Numbered from the stretch's first letter, positions 14,371 to 22,834 are shown. The stretch: 25,290 bases of DNA from a bacterium (GCA_030428695.1 JAUIEM010000104.1:1-25290); one strand, 5' to 3'. Numbers and translations are program-made. The notes: a model not told the origin generated them from the sequence alone.

Positions 14371-15831
14371 ATGAAAAGCATCATGGTGTTCACCTGGAAC
14401 CTCGAGCTCGACCTCCCGGACGAGGACGCGCTCAAAGCCTGCTTCGTCGATTTCATCTCCGCGCTACCGGACGAGCAGTGGCCCGCGCTGATCTGCATCG
14501 GCCTGCAGGAGGCGAAGTCGTACAGCCGCACGAGCTCCGTCTTCATCGGCGACAAGCTGGTCGCGCCCGAGCTGCTCGGCGGCGGCAAGTTCAAGAGCTG
14601 CCCGTACAAGCTGCTCGCGACGACCAGCTTCCGCGGCGTGACGAAGAAGGGCCAGCTGCTCGGGCAGAAGGCCCAGCAGGCGATCCAGCTGCTCGTGCGG
14701 GGTGACCTGATCAAGCAGGTGACCGCGAAGTCCTACCAGGCCTCGAAGGGGCTGATGAGCGAGAAGGGCTTCTGCGGGATCGACGCGACCCTGTTCGGCA
14801 AGCGGCTCAACTTCATCAGCACCCACCTCGACGCGTCGAGCAACAAAGAGCGCGCCAAGGACGTCAAGGCGATCGAGGACGACCTCAAAGCGCGGATCAA
14901 GCGCTACGGGAAGTACCACGCGATGTTCCTGATGGGCGACCTGAACTACCGCGTCCAGCCGTTCGTCGCCGACATGCAGATGGACGGCAGCGTCAGGCTG
15001 AGCAAGGACGTGCCGAACGACTACAAGCCTCTCGCCAGCGACTCGAAGTACATCATCGAGCTGATGCGCGACCGCTCCGGGCGCGACATGCTGATGGACC
15101 TCGACACCTTCCTCGAGACCGACGCCTTCGACGAGCTGCCGTACGCGTGGCCGAAGTTCCACCTCGACTGCCTGCCGACCTACAAGCGCGGCCACAAGAA
15201 GTCGCACTACAAGAAGATCAAAAGCCTGAAGAACCTGATGAACGACAAGGGCGACTACGGGACCAAGAACATCCCGCTGCTCAACCAGCTGTACAGCGAC
15301 AAGGGCATCATCAAGTTCAAGAAGAAGCGCGGCTGCTGGGACTTCGGCTGGCTCGACCGCATCGGCTACTGCGTGCCGGAGAGCGGGCACTACAAGAAGG
15401 GCATGGGCAACATCTACCAGTTCCTCGACTACGGCCTGGAGGCGGTGGCGCCGCCGGGTGGTTACCACCTGCACAGCTTCAACCACGTGCCCTACGGCGA
15501 CCACGCGCCGGTCACGAACCTGTTCAACATGACCGGCTTCGAGCTGACCCGGAACCCGCTCGCCTCGGCCCCGCTCGGCCCGCCGAACGAGACCGGCATC
15601 TACCACGGCCCGCTGCCGCCGGTGCCGCAGGAGGACGACCCCCTCGACGAGGAGCACCTGCTCGAGGAGGACGAGGAGATCCCGATCCCCGACATGTCCG
15701 AGTTCGGTCCGCCGCCGGACGAGGCTCCGGGCGTCCGCGACATCGAGGACACCGGCCGGGGGCTGCCGAAGATCGATCCGGAGCACTACGACGATCCCGG
15801 CTCCAGCCCGAGCAGCAGCCCGTTCTTCTAG
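14371..15831 (+). CDS. Inositol polyphosphate 5-phosphatase-like protein (endonuclease/exonuclease/phosphatase fold)
   Basis: Product of 486 aa with all landmarks of the eukaryotic-type 5-phosphatase branch of the EEP superfamily. TWNL has metal-site N10, IGLQEAK has E47, ISTHLDA has H152, and MGDLNYRV (D190, N192) is the family signature. LPTYKRG (269-274) matches PPTYK, GWLDRIGY (D329) matches CDRI, and YGDHAPV (D377, H378) matches SDHxPV. A Lys-rich stretch between PTYK and DRI (about 275-325) could contact acidic lipid. Residues about 395-486 form an acidic, Pro/Ser-rich tail. No signal peptide is present. Known activity of the family: removal of the 5-phosphate from inositol phosphates or phosphoinositides. 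In a bacterium this suggests a secreted effector or soluble inositol-phosphate metabolism; the choice is open. It has its own sigma-54 promoter. Confidence 0.88.
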   Translation: MKSIMVFTWNLELDLPDEDALKACFVDFISALPDEQWPALICIGLQEAKSYSRTSSVFIGDKLVAPELLGGGKFKSCPYKLLATTSFRGVTKKGQLLGQKAQQAIQLLVRGDLIKQVTAKSYQASKGLMSEKGFCGIDATLFGKRLNFISTHLDASSNKERAKDVKAIEDDLKARIKRYGKYHAMFLMGDLNYRVQPFVADMQMDGSVRLSKDVPNDYKPLASDSKYIIELMRDRSGRDMLMDLDTFLETDAFDELPYAWPKFHLDCLPTYKRGHKKSHYKKIKSLKNLMNDKGDYGTKNIPLLNQLYSDKGIIKFKKKRGCWDFGWLDRIGYCVPESGHYKKGMGNIYQFLDYGLEAVAPPGGYHLHSFNHVPYGDHAPVTNLFNMTGFELTRNPLASAPLGPPNETGIYHGPLPPVPQEDDPLDEEHLLEEDEEIPIPDMSEFGPPPDEAPGVRDIEDTGRGLPKIDPEHYDDPGSSPSSSPFF

Positions 15832-15855
15832 AAGGCCGTCAACCCGCTTGACTCA

Positions 15856-15879
15856 CCAGGCCGTCCTGCTGCCGCCTGG
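15856..15879. terminator. Hairpin between convergent genes
   Basis: CCAGGC (15856-15861) and GCCTGG (15874-15879) can pair around a 12-base loop in the 78-base gap between the phosphatase gene and the convergent lipoprotein gene. There is no T-run on either side, so this is a weak bidirectional terminator candidate. Confidence 0.3.
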
Positions 15880-15909
15880 CTGCCGTGCGCCGACGGGCCG
15901 CGCGCCACC

Positions 15910-16218
15910 CTACCGCGCGAGCCGCTCGTGCTCGACCAGCACGTGGTTCTTGAAGGTCAACCTCCAGTTGCGCTCGACGTAGGTCCAGACCACGTACTCC
16001 TCGAGGCCGTAACGGTCACGGCTGCTGCCGCGGCTCAGGCTGGTGCGGCGGCGGTCGATGTCGATGCTGTCCGGGGTGCCCCAGGCCTCCTGCACGGTCT
16101 CGGTGTCCATCCCGCAGTCGTGCAGGCGGCCCGCCTCGAGCTCGGCGAGCTGCCACGAGCGCTCGCCCGGCGTGCAGCAACCGAAGATTCCGACCAGCAG
16201 TAGCCAGGCCCAACGCAT
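15910..16218 (-). CDS. Small lipoprotein with BamE/SmpA-like domain
   Basis: Product of 102 aa. The ATG at 16218 is preferred over the ATG at 16224 because GGGAGG lies 6 bases from the former but touches the latter. A signal sequence (MRWAWLLLVGIFGCC) carries a plausible lipobox IFG-C at residue 14. The mature part has the SmpA/OmlA-type pattern: MDTETVQEAWGTPDSIDI (helix, then turn G-x-PD), an aromatic YVVWTYV strand, and LTFKNHVLV as a final strand. BamE-like proteins are periplasm-facing outer-membrane lipoproteins. Many stand-alone relatives are of unknown role, so a place in the BAM complex should not be assumed. It is divergent from the Old Yellow Enzyme gene and convergent with the inositol phosphatase gene. 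Confidence 0.75.
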   Translation of the reverse strand: MRWAWLLLVGIFGCCTPGERSWQLAELEAGRLHDCGMDTETVQEAWGTPDSIDIDRRRTSLSRGSSRDRYGLEEYVVWTYVERNWRLTFKNHVLVEHERLAR

Positions 16219-16318
16219 ATCCATCCTCCCTGCCCCGGGGTGCGCGCCCATCATGGCGGCTCCCGGGCCGCGGGACAAGCCGGCGGCGAGGCTTCCGCGA
16301 GATTTTCTTGCGAAGGAC

Positions 16319-16363
16319 TTGATATGTAGACCGATCGTCATAATAATTGCGGCAGACCGATCG
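16319..16363 (+). promoter_or_regulatory. Promoter with tandem TetR-type operator boxes before the Old Yellow Enzyme gene
   Basis: TTGATA (16319-16324), a 17-base spacer and AATAAT (16342-16347) make a strong promoter in the most AT-rich spot nearby. AGACCGATCG occurs twice, at 16328-16337 inside the spacer and 16354-16363 just past the start point, 26 bases apart. Each copy is centred on the palindrome CGATCG. The first reads TAGACCGATCGTC, resembling the TAGACC-type operators described for NemR and for LmrA/YxaF repressors. Repressor bound here would block polymerase. Confidence 0.75.
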
Positions 16364-16395
16364 GGCCCCGCCCGATCCCACCCCGAGGACGCCCC

Positions 16396-17598
<1,203 letters not shown>

Positions 17599-17599
17599 G

Positions 17600-18178
17600 A
17601 TGCCGAGGAAGCGCGGCAGGTCCGAGGCCAAGGAGAAGATGCTCGCGACCACCCGGGAGCTCTTGCAGCGCCAGGGCTACCACGGCACCGGCCTGAAGCA
17701 GATCCTCGCCGAGAGCGGCGCCCCGCGCGGCTCCCTCTACTTCCACTTCCCCGGCGGCAAGGAAGAGCTCGCGGCCCGCGCCCTGCGCGAGGGCTCTGGC
17801 GACCTGTTCGAGCGCTACGGGATCAGCGATCCGACCGCCCCGCCGGCGGTGATCCTCGGCGAGGCCGTCGCGACCCTGATCCGCCAGCTCGAGGAGTCGG
17901 ACTTCCAGCACGGCTGCCCGGTCGCGACGATCGCCCTCGAGGCGGCGCCCTACTCCGACGCGATCCAGTCCGCCTGCCAGGACCACTACGAGGGCACCGT
18001 CGGCTTCCTCCAGCAGCTCTTCGAGGGCCGCGGCCAGGCCCCGGACGCGGCGCGCCGCCAGTCGCTGTTCCTGCTCTCCGCCCTGCAGGGCGCGCTCCTG
18101 CTCAGCAAGAGCTTCCGCTCCACCGAGCCCCTGCGCGAGGTCGGGGCGCTGCTGGCCGGCTGGCTCGGCGCGGGGTAG
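17600..18178 (+). CDS. TetR/AcrR-family repressor, LmrA/YxaF-like
   Basis: Product of 192 aa starting one base after the oxidoreductase stop, with only a poor ribosome binding site, so translation is probably coupled. Residues 8-55 form the TetR helix-turn-helix: MLATTRELLQRQGYHGTGLKQILAESGAPRGSLYFHFPGGKEEL. The motif DFQHGCPVATIALEAAP near residue 100 and the GFLQQLFEGRG segment are typical of the LmrA/YxaF-type C-terminal domain. The single Cys in HGCPV could sense thiol-reactive compounds; that is inference. It very likely binds the two AGACCGATCG boxes upstream of the oxidoreductase gene and so controls its own synthesis. Confidence 0.9.
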   Translation: MPRKRGRSEAKEKMLATTRELLQRQGYHGTGLKQILAESGAPRGSLYFHFPGGKEELAARALREGSGDLFERYGISDPTAPPAVILGEAVATLIRQLEESDFQHGCPVATIALEAAPYSDAIQSACQDHYEGTVGFLQQLFEGRGQAPDAARRQSLFLLSALQGALLLSKSFRSTEPLREVGALLAGWLGAG

Positions 18179-18185
18179 ACGGCTC

Positions 18186-18214
18186 TTGCAGGCCGCCCGC
18201 GCGCGCCGGATACT
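18186..18214 (+). promoter_or_regulatory. Promoter upstream of the broken radical SAM gene
   Basis: TTGCAG (18186-18191), a 17-base spacer and GATACT (18209-18214). The start point would fall close to 18221, about 20 bases before ATG 18243. The promoter appears intact although the gene is not. Confidence 0.5.
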
Positions 18215-18242
18215 GCCAACGCGCCGGCGTCCCGAGGTTCCG

Positions 18243-19513
18243 ATGGCCGCTCCCGAAAGTGTCGATCCGCGCGACCTGCGCGTCGAGGCGATGTCGGCGT
18301 GCAACCTGCGCTGCCCCTCCTGCCCGACGACGACCGGCCACACCGCCGCGGCCATCGGCTACGGCTACCTGCGCGCGGCCGACTTCCGGCGCCTGCTCGA
18401 GGCGCACCCCCGCCTGCGCAGTATCGAGCTGTCGAACTACGGCGAGGTCTTCCTCAACCCCGAGCTCGCGCAGATCTTCGCGCTCGCCGCCGCGCGGGGG
18501 ATCGAGCTGCGCCTGGCCAACGGCGCGAACCTCAACAAGGCCGACGACGCCGCCCTCGAGGCGATGGTGCGTACCGGGGTCGTGCGCACGCTGACCTCCT
18601 CGATCGACGGCACCACCCAGGAGACCTACGCCCTCTACCGACGCGGCGGCAACCTCGACCGCGTGCTCGCCCACGTGCGCCGCATCAACGCCCTCAAGCA
18701 CCGCTACCACAGCGTGCGTCCGCGCCTGTTCTGGCAGTTCATCATCTTCGAGCACAACCGCCACCAGCTCCGCGAGGCGCGGGAGCTCGCGCGCTCGCTG
18801 CGGATGGACTTCTGCCCCGGCACAACTGGGACCCCGACTTCGCGCCGGTCGCGGATACCGCCCAGGTGCGCCGCGACCTCGGGCCAGCGGGCGAGCCGCG
18901 GGCCCGGCGCGAGCGGATGCGCGTCCACTGCCGCCAGCTGTGGAAGGACCCGCAGATCTGCGCGGGACGCGACTTGTCGCGTCCGCGGAGAGCTGCTTCG
19001 GCGCGCCGCGGGCACGTCGCTGCGCAGCAGCGGCGTGGACGAAGAAGGCGCGGCGTCTCCTGGGAAATCCCGCGGCTCGCCGCGGGATTTTCCACTTAGA
19101 TCAACTGGGACGGCAAGGTCCTCGGCTGCTGCTTCAACTTCTGGGGGGAGTTCGGGGGCAACGCCTTCCGCGACGGCCTGCACCGCGCGCTCAACGGCCC
19201 GCGCATCGCCGCGTCCCGGCGCGCGCTGCTCGGAGAGGGGCCGATGCCCGAAGACAGCCCCTGCTCGACCTGCTCGACCTTCCACTCCCTGCGCGACAGC
19301 GGCGACTGGCTGAGCCGCGAGGAGATCTTCGGCTGCGCCGCCCCACCCCGCACCCGGCTGGCGGCGCTCGAGACCCGGCTGCGGCGGCGCCTCGGCCCGC
19401 TGCTTCCCCGACGCCTGCGCCAGCTGGCGAGCCTGCGCCGGGCCTACCGGGTGGCGGCGCAGCTCCTCGGTCGGGGGGAGCAGCGGCTGCGGGACTGGTG
19501 GAAGCGTGACTGA
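18243..19513 (+). pseudogene. Radical SAM/SPASM protein, disrupted by a frameshift and a 144-bp insertion
   Basis: The first frame (from ATG 18243) carries CNLRCPSC (C20, C24, C27), the CX3CX2C cluster site of radical SAM enzymes, then ELSNYGEVFLNPEL and TSSIDGTTQETYALYRRGG. Near 18817-18821 the coding sense passes to the -1 frame: RMDFCP continues as RHNWDPDFAPV, as if one C were lost from a C-run. At 18958 the reading LWKDPQI is interrupted by 144 bases ending in TAG and resumes at 19103 with NWDGKVLGCCFNFWG, a SPASM-type cysteine region, then SPCSTCSTFHSLRDSG. Removing the 144 bases and restoring one base gives exactly 376 codons (375 aa). The enzyme would modify a peptide or small molecule; no precursor peptide is evident nearby. 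As sequenced it cannot make the full protein. Confidence 0.85.
18959..19102. mobile_element. 144-bp hairpin-rich insertion with 5-bp target duplication
   Basis: The insertion sits inside the radical SAM gene and is bounded by direct repeats AGATC (18954-18958 and 19098-19102). Excision of 144 bases restores QI-NW in frame. Near the left end is a hairpin GGACGCGA-cttg-TCGCGTCC (18965-18984). At the right end is a 16-bp stem with one mismatch (19061-19076 with 19079-19094) and a two-base loop. The ends are not inverted repeats of each other and no transposase is encoded. It resembles a short non-autonomous palindromic element (compare REP or Rickettsia palindromic elements) rather than a known insertion sequence. 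Its junction creates the TAG stop. Confidence 0.75.
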
Positions 19514-19516
19514 GCT

Positions 19517-20275
19517 CTACAGGAGATAGGGAATCAGCGCCTTGCGCTCCGGCGGGTAGTCGTCGAAGCGCTCGCGGTACCAGCGGTGGTGGGCGATAGC
19601 CCGCGGGCTGAGGTTCGACGCCGACCAGACCACGAAGCACAGCGCGGGCAGAGACCAGGTCGCGAGCGCGAAGCCGCCCCATTGCAGCAGCTCGCTGGTG
19701 TAGTTCGGGCAGGAGATCCAGCGGAAGAGCCCCCCGCGCGGGATCTTGTAGCCGGTCTCGCCCGGCTTGCGCAGGTCGCGCAGCACCCGATCGGAGTGCC
19801 GGTTGGCGGCGAACCCGACCAGGAACAGCGCGACGCCGGCGAGGAAGCGCGGGTCGAGCGCCCAGCTGGCGGGGTACTCCGGGCCGAGGGTGAACAGCCA
19901 GCGCATGATCAGGTAGTTGACCGCGATGTTGGTGGAGAAGCCGGACAGCGCGACGAAGAGCGGCATGCGCTTGTTCCCCATGCGCATGCGCCAGGGGTAG
20001 ATGAAGGTCCGGTGGATGTAGTGCAGCAGCCACATCCCGAGGAAGAAGCGCGGCAGCCAGCCCTCATGGCTCGCGAAGACCGCGCCCAGGATCGGGACCA
20101 CGACCGCCGGCAGCTCCATGATCAGCCAGCCGAGCCGGCTCGGCACCTCGGGTCCCCAGCCCTTGCGGCGCTGGCGGCCGTAGGGCGCGGTGACGAAGCA
20201 GAGCAGCACGAACACGAAGGCCGACAGGCCGAACCAACCCCACAACAGCCCCTGGAAGAACTCCAGCTCGCTCAC
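19517..20275 (-). CDS. 3-oxo-5-alpha-steroid 4-dehydrogenase (steroid 5-alpha-reductase) family membrane protein
   Basis: Product of 252 aa, the usual family length. GTG 20275 (MSELEFFQG) has GGAGGGG about 5 bases upstream; the longer in-frame ATG lies beyond that site. Five or six membrane segments are visible, including [39 protein letters not shown] and [14 protein letters not shown]. The C-terminal signature is strong: [30 protein letters not shown], then [30 protein letters not shown], matching the NADPH-binding end of SRD5A-type enzymes. The family reduces activated C=C bonds in steroids and other isoprenoid-like lipids. In bacteria the substrate is generally unknown. It is convergent with the broken radical SAM gene (three bases between stops) and divergent from queF. 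Confidence 0.9.
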   Translation of the reverse strand: MSELEFFQGLLWGWFGLSAFVFVLLCFVTAPYGRQRRKGWGPEVPSRLGWLIMELPAVVVPILGAVFASHEGWLPRFFLGMWLLHYIHRTFIYPWRMRMGNKRMPLFVALSGFSTNIAVNYLIMRWLFTLGPEYPASWALDPRFLAGVALFLVGFAANRHSDRVLRDLRKPGETGYKIPRGGLFRWISCPNYTSELLQWGGFALATWSLPALCFVVWSASNLSPRAIAHHRWYRERFDDYPPERKALIPYLL

Positions 20276-20342
20276 GTCCCCTCCGATCCCGCTTCCCGGG
20301 GCGCCCGAAGCTACCCGGCGCGGCGCGCCGGGGCAAGGGCTC

Positions 20343-20370
20343 TTCCCCTCGCCGAGCGGTCTGCTACAGT
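20343..20370 (+). promoter_or_regulatory. Candidate promoter for queF
   Basis: TACAGT (20365-20370) is a good -10 shape. TTCCCC (20343-20348), 16 bases upstream, is a weak -35. A start point near 20377 leaves GGAGG for the TTG start at 20401. No preQ1-riboswitch-like leader fits in the 30-base leader. Confidence 0.35.
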
Positions 20371-20400
20371 GGGCGCCGACATGCACCTGGAGGCAGAGCC

Positions 20401-20769
20401 TTGGCCGAGCTGGAAACCTTCCCCAACCCCTACCCCGGGCGCGACTTCGACATCGCGATCAGCTGCCCGGAGTGGACCGCCGTCTGCCCGAAGACCGGCC
20501 AGCCCGACTTCGGGACCATCCGCATCACCTACACCCCCGACGAGCGCTGCGTCGAGCTGAAGTCCCTCAAGCTGTACATGTTCAGCTACCGCAACCAGGG
20601 CATCTTCCACGAGGCGGTGACGAACAAGATCCTCGAAGACCTGGTCGCCGCCCTCGAGCCGCGGAAGATGGAGGTCGTCGGCGACTTCAACGTGCGCGGC
20701 GGCATCACGACGGTGGTGACGGTGCGCTACGCGAAGGGTGACCCGCTGACGGGGAAGGCCGACAGCTGA
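20401..20769 (+). CDS. queF: NADPH-dependent 7-cyano-7-deazaguanine reductase (preQ0 reductase)
   Basis: Reduces preQ0 to preQ1 in queuosine biosynthesis, in the cytosol; 122 aa, the single-domain (B. subtilis-like) type. The start is TTG 20401, with GGAGG 8 bases upstream; the nearby ATG 20381 is out of frame. Motifs: [31 protein letters not shown], containing the active-site Cys that forms the thioimide with preQ0; [16 protein letters not shown], the QueF signature; FHEAVTN with the substrate-binding His-Glu; and FNVRGGITT near the end. Other queuosine genes are not in this window. The gene is a single unit, divergent from the steroid-reductase-family gene and convergent with the downstream lipoprotein gene. 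Confidence 0.95.
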   Translation: MAELETFPNPYPGRDFDIAISCPEWTAVCPKTGQPDFGTIRITYTPDERCVELKSLKLYMFSYRNQGIFHEAVTNKILEDLVAALEPRKMEVVGDFNVRGGITTVVTVRYAKGDPLTGKADS

Positions 20770-20782
20770 GGGAGTTTCAGGG

Positions 20783-20806
20783 GTCGGAATCGGTATCGGG
20801 ATCGGC
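20783..20806. repeat. Four tandem ATCGGN hexamers
   Basis: GTCGGA, ATCGGT, ATCGGG and ATCGGC follow each other without gaps in the 40-base space between the convergent queF and lipoprotein genes. The repeat is short and imperfect; it could be a slippage-derived microsatellite. No function is evident. Confidence 0.6.
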
Positions 20807-20809
20807 CCC

Positions 20810-21682
20810 CTACTCCCCCACCGGCCCGATGTACTCCCGCGCGATCACCACGTTGTCGAAACATACGACGTTGACCTCCTGCTCGGTCCAGCGGTCGGTC
20901 ACGTAGGTCTCGAGGGTCAGGGCGTTCGCCCACAGGGTGTCGCTGCTGCGCCAGTCGATGCCGGTGTAGTGCCCACGCAGCGCGCCGTCGATCCAGAAGC
21001 CCTGCTCGCCGTCGGCCTCGTCGGCGCCGTCGTGCACGAGCAGCAGCTCGCAGCAGATCCAGCGGCCGCGCTCGATCGCCGGCTGCTCCTCGGGGCGGAA
21101 GCTGTTGCCCCAGAACTTCCCGTCCGGCGAGACCTGCATCGTGTGGAAGTAGGAGTAGAAGCTCCACACCCCCGGCGGCGGCTCGCTCCCCCAGTTTCCC
21201 CAGGGCTCGAGGGCGGTCGAGAAGCGGCGGGCGCCGTCCGGCCGCTCTCCCGCGCCCCCGAAGCCCGACCAGCGGTCACCGCCCTGCAGGCTCGCGTTCG
21301 CGCGCAGGGTGACGAAGTGATGGACGTAGTCGCAGTCCTCGGCGAAGCGGGTGTAGAAGCGGATGTACAGCCGCGGCGAGGACTCGAACCACTTCGTCAG
21401 GCCGCCGCCGGTGTTCGCGCCGAGGGTCGCGGTCACCTGCAGGCAGCCCTCCCCGAAGCGCGGGTCGTCGCCGGGCGGAACGCGGGCGAGCACGCCGCCA
21501 TCGTCGCGCACGCTGTCCCAGCGCTCGCGCCAGGGTACGTCGGCCTCGAAGTCGTCGGCGAACAGCACCGCGGGATGCTCCGCGATGCCGCGGTCGGCGG
21601 CGAAGCCGGCGGCCAGCCCGGGGCCTTCGGGCATCTCCTGGGCGCAGGCGAGGGCGGCGAGGGCGAGCGGGATCCAGCGCAT
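20810..21682 (-). CDS. Secreted lipoprotein with concanavalin A-like (polysaccharide-lyase-type) fold
   Basis: Product of 290 aa; ATG 21682 has AAGGGGAAG upstream. The signal peptide ends in LAALAC (lipobox, Cys13), so it is probably a lipoprotein. The mature protein begins AVLFADDFEADVPWRERWDSV, the usual opening of LamG/concanavalin A-like jelly-roll domains. It continues with RLYIRFYTRFAEDCDYVHHFVTLRAN, RWICCELLLVHDG, QGFWIDGALRGHYTGIDWR and LTLETYVTDRW and ends VCFDNVVIAREYIG, a strand order like that of polysaccharide lyase and glucanase-type sandwiches. Catalytic residues cannot be named with confidence, so binding without cleavage is possible. It is the third gene of a unit after the histone-deacetylase-like and BFD-like genes, 10 bases after the latter's stop. 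Confidence 0.75.
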   Translation of the reverse strand: MRWIPLALAALACAQEMPEGPGLAAGFAADRGIAEHPAVLFADDFEADVPWRERWDSVRDDGGVLARVPPGDDPRFGEGCLQVTATLGANTGGGLTKWFESSPRLYIRFYTRFAEDCDYVHHFVTLRANASLQGGDRWSGFGGAGERPDGARRFSTALEPWGNWGSEPPPGVWSFYSYFHTMQVSPDGKFWGNSFRPEEQPAIERGRWICCELLLVHDGADEADGEQGFWIDGALRGHYTGIDWRSSDTLWANALTLETYVTDRWTEQEVNVVCFDNVVIAREYIGPVGE

Positions 21683-21692
21683 GGTCTTCCCC

Positions 21693-21887
21693 TTAATTGA
21701 TGATCTCCGTGAACACGGTCTCGCCGGTCTGGAGCATGCGCCGCACGTAGGGGTGGCAGAGCTGGCAGCCCTTGCCGAACACGACGTGCAGCTGCAGCTC
21801 CTCCAGGCTGCGCGCCCGCGTCCGCTGCGCGATCTCGTGCAGGGTCGCGAAGGACTTCTCGAAGCACACGCAGCGGTCGATGCGCAT
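21693..21887 (-). CDS. Small BFD-like [2Fe-2S]-binding protein
   Basis: Product of 64 aa. ATG 21887 overlaps the upstream TGA (TGATG), so it is translationally coupled to the histone-deacetylase-family gene. The cysteines fit the BFD-type cluster: C6-x-C8 near the N-terminus and C41-x2-C44 (GCQLCHPYVRRMLQTGETVF). Between them is the helical SLEELQ segment. This is the whole of a stand-alone BFD-like domain, as in bacterioferritin-associated ferredoxin and similar domains of nitrite reductases. It probably passes electrons or acts as a redox sensor in the cytosol. No bacterioferritin is near, so the partner is unknown. Confidence 0.88.
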   Translation of the reverse strand: MRIDRCVCFEKSFATLHEIAQRTRARSLEELQLHVVFGKGCQLCHPYVRRMLQTGETVFTEIIN

Positions 21888-22834
21888 CAGCCCGCCTCGA
21901 GCAGGGGCGCGACGGAGTCGGCGACCAGCCGGTAGCTCGCCTGGCTGTAGCCCCCCGACAGCAGCATCACGCAGGGGAGGCCGGCGTCGCGCACCGCCCC
22001 GACGGTGAAGGTGTCGCGGGCGAGGACGTCGGCGGCGGACAGCTCCATGCCGCCGAGGGCGTCCTCACAGAACACGTCGGTGCCGGCGTTGTAGATGGCC
22101 AGGGCGGCCGTCGGATGGGCGGCGAGGAAGTCGGGGAGCGCCTCGCGCAGGATGCCGAGGTAGCGCTCCCCCGAGCAGCCCATCGGTAGCGGCAGGTCGA
22201 CGTCGATGCGCGCCTGGGCGGGAGCGTCCGTCGCCGGGTACAGGCTGCCGTTGTACATGTCGAACAGCTGCACGCTGCGGTCGTCCCGGAAGGCGTAGCA
22301 CACGCCGTTGCCCTGGTGGGCGTCGAGGTCGATGTAGAGCACCGTCGCGTCCGCCGCGAGCCGGCCCGCCGCGCGCAGCTGCACGACCGCCAGGGCGATG
22401 TCGTTGTACAGGCAGAAGCCCTCGCCGGCTGTCGGCTTGGCGTGGTGGTAGCCGCCCCCGAGGTTGACCGCGAAGCCGTGATCGAGGGCGAGGCCGGCGG
22501 CCTCGACGGTGCCCTGGGTCGCCCAGCGCATCGCCCGCAGCACGATGCGGTCGACCAGGAAGCCGGGCAGGAAGCGCAGAGGCGCCAGCTCCAGCGCCGC
22601 CGCGGCGGTCGCCGAGCGAGCCAGGCTGTCGAGGTAGGCCGGGCTGTGCACGCTCTCGAGCGTCTCCCGCGAGACCTCGGCGGAGGGCCGGGCGTGCCAG
22701 GTCTGCAGGGCGTCGCCCAGGCGCTCGCGGAGGCGCTTCCAGGCCCGGCTGAATTTGCGCGCGTCGAAGGGGTGCAGACGCTCCAGGCCGAAGAAGCCGA
22801 TGTCGTAGGCGGGGCTGTAGACGATGCGACTCAT
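21887..22834 (-). CDS. Histone deacetylase family protein (class IV/HDAC11-like)
   Basis: Zinc-dependent deacetylase of 315 aa. ATG 22834 has GGAGGAG at good spacing. Motifs: IVYSPAYDIGFFGLERLHPFD at the N-terminus; LGGGYHHAKPTAGEGFCLYNDIALA with the His-His active-site pair; YIDLDAHQGNG with zinc-binding Asp and His; YNAGTDVFCEDALGGM with the third zinc Asp; and LLSGGYS near the C-terminus. The opening LERLHPFDARKF and the overall length resemble HDAC11-type proteins, whose known members remove long-chain fatty acyl groups; bacterial relatives may act on acetylated polyamines, proteins or small molecules. It is coupled by TGATG to the BFD-like gene and is followed by a secreted beta-sandwich lipoprotein gene. 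It is divergent from the 721-aa hydrolase-like gene. Confidence 0.93.
   Translation of the reverse strand: MSRIVYSPAYDIGFFGLERLHPFDARKFSRAWKRLRERLGDALQTWHARPSAEVSRETLESVHSPAYLDSLARSATAAAALELAPLRFLPGFLVDRIVLRAMRWATQGTVEAAGLALDHGFAVNLGGGYHHAKPTAGEGFCLYNDIALAVVQLRAAGRLAADATVLYIDLDAHQGNGVCYAFRDDRSVQLFDMYNGSLYPATDAPAQARIDVDLPLPMGCSGERYLGILREALPDFLAAHPTAALAIYNAGTDVFCEDALGGMELSAADVLARDTFTVGAVRDAGLPCVMLLSGGYSQASYRLVADSVAPLLEAG

Noticed and set aside
15847..15876. CTTGACT downstream of the inositol phosphatase gene as a promoter
   Set aside because: No acceptable -10 sequence at 16-18 bases and no gene downstream on that strand.
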